NCBI GenBank assembly: GCA_031397815.1
Contig: JANNMJ010000195.1
Span: 1-19,133 of the forward strand
From: JANNMJ01 sp031397815
GTDB lineage: Bacteria > Bacteroidota > Bacteroidia > Cytophagales > Hymenobacteraceae
Length of the DNA: 19,133 nt
Reading direction: 5' to 3'
Part shown: one piece after another, positions 14,050-19,133 of the stretch
How the letters are laid out: every line of letters begins with the position of its first letter
Position numbering within the stretch: position 1 is the stretch's first letter
Translations under genes and position numbers: made by a program
Notes under the pieces: model-generated
Databases searched by the model: none
Told to the model about the DNA's origin: nothing
Seen by the model: only the letters and a program-made list of their open reading frames with translations

Positions 14050-14415
14050 TTACTGGCCGTTGTAATTGGTGAGGATGCTGGCCAAATCGGAGAGGCGTCT
14101 TTTGCGCGGCCGGTTTGGGTCGGGGTTTTCCGGCGAAACGTTTGCCAAATCAGTCACTGCCTTGACCAGCGCGTCTACCGTGTCTTTGAGCTGCGTAGCA
14201 TTACCAAGCCCGTCATTCAGCATCATATCATACAAAACGCGCATCGGCACCGAAATAGCTTTGACGACCGGTTCGGTGGATGGCTCCAGAATCCCGAGCC
14301 AATAGCTCAGATTACTCTTAGCATCAGCTAAAGGAAAATTATTGATGTTGTGATCCTGTAAGCTTGTGATCGTCGACTCGAACATTTCCATCGGGCCTGT
14401 ACTAGAAGATCCCAT
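14050..14415 (-). CDS. Hypothetical protein, no recognised family
   Basis: A 121-aa soluble protein that I do not recognise. It has no signal peptide or membrane segment. The middle is predicted helical (FPLADAKSNLSYWLGILEP, VVKAISVPMRVLYDMM, ATQLKDTVDALVKAVTDLA), the region after it is Pro/Asn-rich and then basic (NPDPNRPRKRRLSDL), and the end is SILTNYNGQ. Support for coding: an ATG start, an open frame of reasonable length, amphipathic helix pattern and a position directly before a bidirectional terminator. ATGs at codons 9 and 11 are alternative starts. It stands alone between terminators. Confidence 0.6.
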   Translation of the reverse strand: MGSSSTGPMEMFESTITSLQDHNINNFPLADAKSNLSYWLGILEPSTEPVVKAISVPMRVLYDMMLNDGLGNATQLKDTVDALVKAVTDLANVSPENPDPNRPRKRRLSDLASILTNYNGQ

Positions 14416-14591
14416 AAAACGTTAAAAGTGGAAAGGTGGAAAGTGAACTGGCTTCGTGCCGGTTACGGGGGCTAAGTAAGCACTTGCGCAGCACATTCCA
14501 AGCGGGGCGCGGGTTGCAGAAAAATCTACTCAGCGGCTCATTTACAGCAATGTGCTTAGGCGTGCGGGCTTATACTGAGTTAAATGCAAAT

Positions 14592-14643
14592 CGCTCTGAA
14601 AAAGATGCCGCAACTGGTGGGTTGCGGTGCCTTTTTCAGAGCG
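14592..14643. terminator. Terminator of the response regulator gene
   Basis: CGCTCTGAAAAAG and CTTTTTCAGAGCG form the outer 13-bp stem; an inner CCGCAAC/GTTGCGG helix caps it with a small internal loop. It lies 59 nt past the regulator's stop on the minus strand. Otherwise the 286-nt gap 14416-14701 shows no convincing gene. Confidence 0.75.
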
Positions 14644-14701
14644 CGTAGTAATTGCTTAGCTGTTAGTTGAGCTGCTGACGCTGGCGGGCCGGAGGCGTAA
14701 A

Positions 14702-15157
14702 TCAGCTGGCGACGGAGGGCGGCGCCACCGCTTGTACGTGCGGAAAATGCTCGGTGAGGAGCCGTTCGACTTTTTCACGCGAGAGCGGCTTGACGAGGTA
14801 CTCCACGTCGGGGTAGGCCGCGACGCGGGCGCGGTCACTGGGGAGCATGGAGGTCGTGAGGACGACGAGGCGCGTCGATTGACGGACGGCGGGTTCGAGC
14901 TGCTTGTACAGCTCCAGAAACTCAATGCCGTCCATGCCGGGCATCCGCAGATCGACGAAAACCAGCTCCGGCTCGGTGGTGAGGGTGCCGGGTTTGCCTT
15001 GGTGCCCCCAGAGATACCGGTAGCCTTCCGCGGCATCGGAGAAGACTGCCACTTCTTCCGTAATCCCGAGCTTGGTAATGAGCCGGTGATTGAGGAAGTT
15101 GGTGGTTTCGTTGTCGTCGATGAGGACGACTTTTCGGAGACGGGAGACAGTGTTCAC
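14702..15157 (-). CDS. Single-domain response regulator (CheY/Rcp1-like receiver)
   Basis: A stand-alone receiver domain of about 151 aa with no output domain. Motifs: VVLIDDNETTNFL with the acidic pair D14/D15, phospho-acceptor D69 in LVFVDLRMPGMDG, the switch Thr in VVLTTSM (101/102), and K123 in YLVKPLS. Such proteins relay phosphate from a histidine kinase in phosphorelays or bind partner proteins directly; no kinase is encoded nearby. I start at GTG 15157 (MNTVSRLRKVVLIDDN). The longer frame to 15274 would begin upstream of the likely promoter box at 15244-15251 and adds Arg/Leu-rich sequence with no family match. Confidence 0.9.
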   Translation of the reverse strand: MNTVSRLRKVVLIDDNETTNFLNHRLITKLGITEEVAVFSDAAEGYRYLWGHQGKPGTLTTEPELVFVDLRMPGMDGIEFLELYKQLEPAVRQSTRLVVLTTSMLPSDRARVAAYPDVEYLVKPLSREKVERLLTEHFPHVQAVAPPSVAS

Positions 15158-15243
15158 GGCCACGGCGGGAATGTAGAGTGATGAGGAGAGCAAAGGCGGG
15201 CGCAATACCGGGCGCCGAAAACGGCTTATGGCACGGCCTTTCT

Positions 15244-15274
15244 CAAAGATAAGGCGGTAAGGGTGCGTATGCAA
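15244..15274 (-). promoter_or_regulatory. Bacteroidota promoter (TTG, 20 nt, TATCTTTG)
   Basis: On the minus strand, a TTG (15274-15272) is followed after 20 nt by TATCTTTG (15251-15244), near the -33/-7 consensus of Bacteroidota. Transcription would start near 15237, leaving about an 80-nt leader before the GTG start of the response regulator. Confidence 0.55.
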
Positions 15275-15349
15275 TCACCGCAACCATTTGATAACAGGAT
15301 GCAGACGGCCCGAATCGGCCTAAATCGCTCAGAGTCGGCCGTATGGCGC

Positions 15350-16327
15350 CTAGATCCAGCCTTGCGCGCGCATCCACTCGTCGTTGTAAATCTTGCCGAG
15401 GTAACGGGTGCCGTGGTCGGGGAGGATGATGACCATGGTGTCGGTTTCCTTCAGATTGGCCTTCGCGTATTCGAGCGCGCCGTGAACTGCCGATCCGCAC
15501 GACCAGCCCACGAACAAGCCTTCCTCTTTCGCGAGGCGGCGCGTCATGAGAGCCGCATCCTGGTCGGTGACCTTGATGAAGAGGTCGATCAGGTCAAAGT
15601 CCACGTTCTTCGGCAGAATGTCTTCACCGATGCCTTCGGTTTTGTACGCGTAGATTTCGTTCTGATCGAAGATACCCGTCTCCTTGTACTTCTTGAACAC
15701 TGAGCCGTAGGTATCGAGGCCGATGCTCACGATGGCCGGGTTCTGCTCCTTGAGGTACTTGGCGGCGCCGCAGATGGTGCCGCCCGTACCGACGCCAGCG
15801 GCGTAGTGCGTGATTGCGCCGTCGGTTTGCGTCCAGATTTCGGGGCCAGTGGTGGCGTAGTGGGCGGCGGCGTTGGAGAGGTTATCGTACTGGTTGGGGT
15901 AGTACGAGTTTGGCGTTTCCTGGCTCAGGCGCTTCGCGACGGAGTAGTAGGAGCGGGGGTCGTCGGGCGCTACGTCGGTCGGGCAAACTTCCACCTGCGC
16001 CCCCACGGCGCGCAGAATGTCTTGTTTTTCCTTGCTCTGCTTGTCGCTCATCACGAAGATCGTTTTGTAGCCCTTCGCGATAGCTGCCAGCGCCAAGCCC
16101 ATCCCGGTGTTGCCGGACGTGCCTTCGATGATGGTGCCGCCGGGCTGGATGAGGCCCGCCGCTTCGGCGTCCTCGATCATGCGGATCGCCATTCGGTCTT
16201 TGACCGAGTTGCCGGGGTTGAGGTATTCGACCTTCGCGAGGATGGTGCCCGGGATGCCGGCCGTTACAGAATTGAGCTTGACAAGCGGCGTATTGCCGAC
16301 GGCGTCGATGATGTGGTTGAGGTACAC
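15350..16327 (-). CDS. Cysteine synthase / cystathionine beta-synthase-type PLP enzyme
   Basis: A 325-aa fold-type II PLP enzyme. It carries VGNTPLVKLN at the N-terminus, the Schiff-base Lys43 in NPGNSVKDRMAI, the substrate/cofactor loop EGTSGNTGMGLA (68-79), the PLP-phosphate loop GVGTGGTICGAAKYLK, and GLFVGWSCGSAV near the end. It makes cysteine from O-acetylserine plus sulfide, or cystathionine from serine plus homocysteine. The VEYLNPGNSVKDR and late DHGTRYLGKIYNDEWM segments are more like eukaryotic-type CBS catalytic cores than CysK, but no C-terminal CBS-domain pair or heme segment is present. The start is GTG (MYLNHIIDAVGNTPL), with a promoter box 70 nt upstream. With the transsulfuration-type gene at 12203 it points to sulfur amino acid metabolism. 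Confidence 0.93.
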   Translation of the reverse strand: MYLNHIIDAVGNTPLVKLNSVTAGIPGTILAKVEYLNPGNSVKDRMAIRMIEDAEAAGLIQPGGTIIEGTSGNTGMGLALAAIAKGYKTIFVMSDKQSKEKQDILRAVGAQVEVCPTDVAPDDPRSYYSVAKRLSQETPNSYYPNQYDNLSNAAAHYATTGPEIWTQTDGAITHYAAGVGTGGTICGAAKYLKEQNPAIVSIGLDTYGSVFKKYKETGIFDQNEIYAYKTEGIGEDILPKNVDFDLIDLFIKVTDQDAALMTRRLAKEEGLFVGWSCGSAVHGALEYAKANLKETDTMVIILPDHGTRYLGKIYNDEWMRAQGWI

Positions 16328-16397
16328 GAGGAAGCGGTTGTACGTGGTAAACGGCCGGACCGGAAGCTGGTCGGGCGCGCCTTGGTGAAGGCTTCTA

Positions 16398-16405
16398 CAA
16401 AAGTA
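16398..16405 (-). promoter_or_regulatory. Bacteroidota -7 box (TACTTTTG), minus strand
   Basis: An exact TAnnTTTG match on the minus strand, 70 nt upstream of the GTG start of the cysteine-synthase-type gene. It shares the divergent 239-nt region with the plus-strand box at 16486. Confidence 0.55.
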
Positions 16406-16485
16406 CCCATTTTATGGATGGGGCGGAATCGGGCGCCGTTGCCCGTCTTTGCCAGCCGCTGCGGCACGGCTCGGCATTGGGGCGT

Positions 16486-16493
16486 TACTTTTG
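16486..16493 (+). promoter_or_regulatory. Bacteroidota -7 box (TACTTTTG) for sucD
   Basis: An exact TAnnTTTG match 73 nt upstream of the sucD ATG; the same octamer drives the divergent gene. Confidence 0.55.
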
Positions 16494-16566
16494 TGCGTTC
16501 TTCACGATTCGGCGCCTGTGTTAGGCGACCGGCCAACCCCAACCCCTCGCTTCAGCAGTCAGCAGT

Positions 16567-17457
16567 ATGAGCGTCCTCGTCAATAAAGACTCAAAAGTCA
16601 TCGTACAAGGTTTCACCGGTTCGGAAGGCTCGTTTCACGCGGGTCAGATGATTGAGTACGGCACCAACGTGGTCGGTGGCGTAACGCCCGGCAAAGGCGG
16701 CACGATGCACCTGGATCGGCCGGTGTTCAACACCGTCGCGGAGGCGGTAGCGCAGGCCGGAGCCGATACGAGCATCATTTTCGTGCCGCCGGCTTTCGCC
16801 GCCGATGCGATTCTGGAAGCCGCCGAAGCGGGTATCAAAGTCATCATCACCATCACCGAAGGCATCCCGACGCGTGATATGATTGCCGTGAAGAACGTGC
16901 TCAACCAGATGCCGGGCGTGCGGATGATCGGGCCAAACTGCCCCGGCGTGATGACGGCCGGTGAGTGCAAAGTGGGCATCATGCCGGGCTTCATCTTCTC
17001 GAAAGGGAAAATCGGCATCGTCTCGAAGTCGGGCACGCTGACCTACGAAGCCGTTGACCAGCTCACGAAAGCCGGTTTGGGCCAAACGACGGCCATCGGC
17101 ATCGGCGGCGACCCGATCATCGGCACCACCACCAAGGAAGCCGTGGAGCTGCTCATGAACGACCCCGAAACCGAAGGCATCGTGATGATCGGCGAGATTG
17201 GCGGCGGCAAGGAAGCCGAAGCCGCCCGTTGGATCAAAGCCGATGGCAACCGCAAGCCGGTGGTCGGCTTCATCGCTGGTCAGACGGCCCCTCCCGGCCG
17301 CCGGATGGGCCACGCCGGTGCTATCGTGGGTGGCGCCGATGATACGGCAGCCGCCAAGATGGCGATTATGCGCGAGTGCGGTATCCACGTAGTGGATTCG
17401 CCAGCCGAAATCGGCGAGACGATGCTGAAAGCTATGGGGATGACGGTGCCGGCGTAA
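16567..17457 (+). CDS. sucD: Succinate--CoA ligase (ADP/GDP-forming) subunit alpha
   Basis: Alpha subunit of succinyl-CoA synthetase, the TCA-cycle step making ATP/GTP from succinyl-CoA. At 296 aa it has normal length. The CoA-binding Rossmann domain shows VQGFTGSEGSFHAGQMIEYG and GGVTPGKGG (residues 14-45), then GPNCPGVMTAGECKVGIMPG, SKSGTLTYEA, GIGGDPIIGTTTKEAVELL, and the phospho-His loop with His249 in GRRMGHAGAIVGG. The beta-subunit gene sucC is not adjacent, so the two subunits are encoded apart. It has its own promoter box and terminator. Confidence 0.98.
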   Translation: MSVLVNKDSKVIVQGFTGSEGSFHAGQMIEYGTNVVGGVTPGKGGTMHLDRPVFNTVAEAVAQAGADTSIIFVPPAFAADAILEAAEAGIKVIITITEGIPTRDMIAVKNVLNQMPGVRMIGPNCPGVMTAGECKVGIMPGFIFSKGKIGIVSKSGTLTYEAVDQLTKAGLGQTTAIGIGGDPIIGTTTKEAVELLMNDPETEGIVMIGEIGGGKEAEAARWIKADGNRKPVVGFIAGQTAPPGRRMGHAGAIVGGADDTAAAKMAIMRECGIHVVDSPAEIGETMLKAMGMTVPA

Positions 17458-17496
17458 GCAGCCCGCACGTTACGTTAGTAGCCGCATTAGATACCG

Positions 17497-17534
17497 AAAA
17501 GCCCGCCTTGGTGAAAACCGAGGCGGGCTTTTTA
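17497..17534 (+). terminator. Terminator of sucD
   Basis: AAAAGCCCGCCTTGGT and ACCGAGGCGGGCTTTT form a 16-bp stem (one T-G pair) with a GAAA tetraloop and a following T-run, 39 nt after the sucD stop. Confidence 0.92.
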
Positions 17535-17542
17535 TATTTCGT

Positions 17543-17566
17543 GTAACAATGTGCTTGCATTGTTAC
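17543..17566 (+). promoter_or_regulatory. Palindromic operator for hipBA
   Basis: GTAACAATG (17543-17551) and CATTGTTAC (17558-17566) are a perfect 9-bp inverted repeat with a 6-nt spacer. The spacer contains a TTG (17555-17557) placed 19 nt before CATCTTTG (17577-17584), so the palindrome covers the likely -33 element. This is the expected geometry for autorepression by a HipB-type HTH dimer (inference). Confidence 0.75.
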
Positions 17567-17576
17567 TGATTTTGGG

Positions 17577-17584
17577 CATCTTTG
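17577..17584 (+). promoter_or_regulatory. Probable -7 box (CATCTTTG) of hipBA
   Basis: One base off TAnnTTTG, 19 nt after a TTG, and 18 nt before the hipB ATG. The ATG at 17603 is therefore preferred to the in-frame TTG at 17582, which overlaps the box. Confidence 0.5.
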
Positions 17585-17602
17585 TGTCAACATACAGACA
17601 TC

Positions 17603-17941
17603 ATGACAAACTGGGTAGCAATGCCCGACCCGGCAATTGATCGCGAAGTACGACATCGCTTACGGCAATTACGGCTCGACCAGAATCGTACTCAGCAATG
17701 GTTGGCTACTCAGACAGGGCTAGCTCGGCCAACGATAAGTCGTATCGAAAATGGAAGCGGCCCACTGAGTCTGATAAACCTGATTCAGATACTGCGGGCG
17801 CTCCATTACTTACATCTATTCGACCGGTTGCCGGAGCAGCAGAATATCAACCCGTTCAAGATCGCGCGTCTGGAAATAAATCGTCGCAAAAGAGCTTCGC
17901 CACAATCACCACCTTCATCTAAACCTGAATCTGAATGGTAA
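17603..17941 (+). CDS. hipB: HipB-type XRE-family antitoxin
   Basis: A 112-aa DNA-binding protein with a Cro/C1-type helix-turn-helix (about residues 14-70; LRQLRLDQNRTQQWLATQTG, then ARPTISRIENGSGPLSLINL). The basic, Pro/Ser-rich tail ends in Trp (residues about 90-112). In HipBA modules HipB neutralises the HipA kinase and represses the operon; the upstream palindrome fits this. Its stop codon overlaps the start of the next gene (ATGGTAA, 17935-17941), indicating translational coupling. More A/T-rich than the housekeeping genes around it. Confidence 0.88.
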   Translation: MTNWVAMPDPAIDREVRHRLRQLRLDQNRTQQWLATQTGLARPTISRIENGSGPLSLINLIQILRALHYLHLFDRLPEQQNINPFKIARLEINRRKRASPQSPPSSKPESEW

Positions 17942-19133
17942 ACGCCGCATTAATTCGCCTGTGGGGTGAAGAAATTGGTGCCGTCCGTTGGGACGCTAAT
18001 AGGTTCGTTGCACGAGTACTGCTGTCACGGAAGCTGGTAGAGTTAGAGTGGAATATCGCACCGCTCACGATGCCGCTGGAACAAATGCGTGATGGTACCT
18101 ACGCGTTCATTTATCCAGATCTTCCGAGTAAAACGTTTCAAAATTTGCCGGGAATGCTGGCCGACGCCCTGCCCGACCGCTTCGGTAATCAAATCATCAC
18201 GAGCTGGCTGGCAGCGCAAAACCGCGATGCCGCCAGTCTGACGCCTATTGAGCGCCTGTGCTATTTGGGCAACCGGGGAATGGGCGCGCTGGAATTCGAG
18301 CCGACCATCGCTGCCGATGAGCTGAGCCAGTCGCGGTCGGTGGATGTGAGCGAATTGGCGACCCTCGCAGCGGCCATTGTGAGCCACCGAGCCGGTTTTC
18401 AAGCCGACCAGCGGCAGCTAGTCGATTTGCTGCGGGTGGGTACTTCGGCCGGTGGCGCGCGCGCCAAAGCGGTGGTGGCGCTCAACGAAACCACCGGCGA
18501 GATGCGGTCCGGACAGGTGGCGGCGCCGGATGGGTTTACGCAGTGGCTATTGAAATTCGACGGCGTGACTAATCAGCAGCTCGGCGACCCAGCGGGTTAT
18601 GGCCGCATTGAGTACGCCTACTACCACATGGCAAAGGCCGCCGGAATCGAGATGAGCGAGTCGCGATTGGTCGAGGAAAACGGCCGCGCTCACTTCCTCA
18701 CCCGACGTTTCGACCGTCCTGCCGACGGTTCCAAGCTGCACATGCAGACCTTATGCGGCGTGGCGCATTACGACTACAACGACCCCGATGCCTACGCCTA
18801 CGAGCAGGCTTTCCAAGTGATGCGGCAACTTTACCTGCCGTATTCGGCCGCTGAGCAGCTATTTCGGCGGATGACATTCAACGTGTTGGCGCGTAATCAG
18901 GACGATCACACCAAAAACTTCTCGTTTTTGATGACCCCCGACGGCGAGTGGCACTTAGCGCCCGCCTACGACATCACCTACGCCTTCGACCCTACCAACC
19001 GGTGGTTGCGCCGCCATCAGCTCTCCATCAACGGCAAGCGCGAAGCCATCACGCACGCCGACCTGCTGGCCGTCGCCAAGCAGATGAACATCCGCAAGGC
19101 AGCCAATATCATTGGGGACGTGACGGAAGCCGT
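17935..19133 (+). CDS. hipA: HipA-type Ser/Thr kinase toxin (3' end outside window)
   Basis: Open from ATG 17935 to the window end (399 codons visible, probably 20-45 missing). The N-terminal HipA subdomain (1-105) includes LPGMLADALPDRFGN. LCYLGNRGMGALEFEP (109-124) is the usual junction motif. The kinase part has the Gly-rich flexible loop GTSAGGARAK (169-178; Ser171 is a candidate autophosphorylation site), the ATP Lys207 in WLLKFDG, the catalytic RNQDDHTKNFS (Asp323, Asn328) and the metal-binding APAYD (Asp346). All key residues are present, so it is likely an active kinase; E. coli HipA phosphorylates glutamyl-tRNA synthetase, but the target here is unknown. It overlaps hipB by 7 nt. Confidence 0.93.
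   Translation, partial: MVNAALIRLWGEEIGAVRWDANRFVARVLLSRKLVELEWNIAPLTMPLEQMRDGTYAFIYPDLPSKTFQNLPGMLADALPDRFGNQIITSWLAAQNRDAASLTPIERLCYLGNRGMGALEFEPTIAADELSQSRSVDVSELATLAAAIVSHRAGFQADQRQLVDLLRVGTSAGGARAKAVVALNETTGEMRSGQVAAPDGFTQWLLKFDGVTNQQLGDPAGYGRIEYAYYHMAKAAGIEMSESRLVEENGRAHFLTRRFDRPADGSKLHMQTLCGVAHYDYNDPDAYAYEQAFQVMRQLYLPYSAAEQLFRRMTFNVLARNQDDHTKNFSFLMTPDGEWHLAPAYDITYAFDPTNRWLRRHQLSINGKREAITHADLLAVAKQMNIRKAANIIGDVTEA

Noticed and set aside
14416..14591. Possible small RNA with inverted repeat AGCACATT / AATGTGCT
   Set aside because: The arms are short and far apart and no promoter box or known RNA motif supports it.
14436..14648. 70-codon plus-strand ORF between the orphan gene and the response regulator
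   Set aside because: It runs through a terminator hairpin and lacks any protein signature.
17991..18003. GGACGCTAATAGG inside hipA resembling GGACGCCAATAGG at 27-39
   Set aside because: Only 13 bp with one mismatch, inside a coding region and without the inverted partner; likely chance.

Overview
The window looks like chromosomal DNA from a pigmented, fairly GC-rich member of the Bacteroidota, probably a Cytophagales/Hymenobacter-like bacterium (inference, no database search). The signs are near-consensus Bacteroidota promoter boxes (TAnnTTTG) upstream of many genes, almost no Shine-Dalgarno sites, a GE...YAMAA-type tmRNA tag, PorT-like outer-membrane barrels, a MuiA/DUF4139 protein and a proteorhodopsin-type pump.

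Layout. 1-2103 (minus): a malate/L-lactate dehydrogenase-family oxidoreductase and a proton-pumping rhodopsin with a glycine at the carotenoid 'fenestration' position. 2317-5547 (plus): a secreted DUF4140/DUF4139 (MuiA-like) protein with a TonB-plug-like insert, YajQ and a TerC-family membrane protein. 5588-8329: two outer-membrane beta-barrel genes of different type that share a nearly identical 161-bp leader (terminator-like hairpin plus signal-peptide codons), then a J-domain membrane protein on the minus strand. A 31-codon remnant of the 3' end of that J-domain gene lies after the first barrel, so the locus arose by tandem duplication. 8503-10827: purN and purH (the two formyl-transfer steps of purine synthesis; purH also closes the IMP ring). 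10929-11555: ssrA (tmRNA), followed by a small, compositionally distinct HNH endonuclease gene. 12203-13922: a Cys/Met-metabolism PLP enzyme and a half-size TauE/SafE (TSUP) transporter. 14050-16327 (minus): an orphan protein, a single-domain response regulator and a cysteine-synthase/CBS-type PLP enzyme. 16567-17457: sucD. 17603-19133: a hipBA toxin-antitoxin pair with a palindromic operator; hipA runs off the window.

The most notable item is ssrA. The unspliced gene is about 627 nt and its T-arm looks broken. A 260-nt group I intron (11278-11537), with recognisable P, Q, R and S core elements, a clean P1 helix with a U-G pair at the 5' splice site and a terminal G, interrupts the T-loop. 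Removing it in silico restores a canonical T-arm and a tmRNA of normal size (367 nt plus CCA). The neighbouring HNH gene may be related to the intron's mobility, but that is inference.

Genes are mostly single transcription units separated by strong palindromic terminators. Coupling is visible only in hipBA (overlapping start and stop), possibly in the PLP enzyme/TSUP pair, and in purN-purH (75 nt apart).
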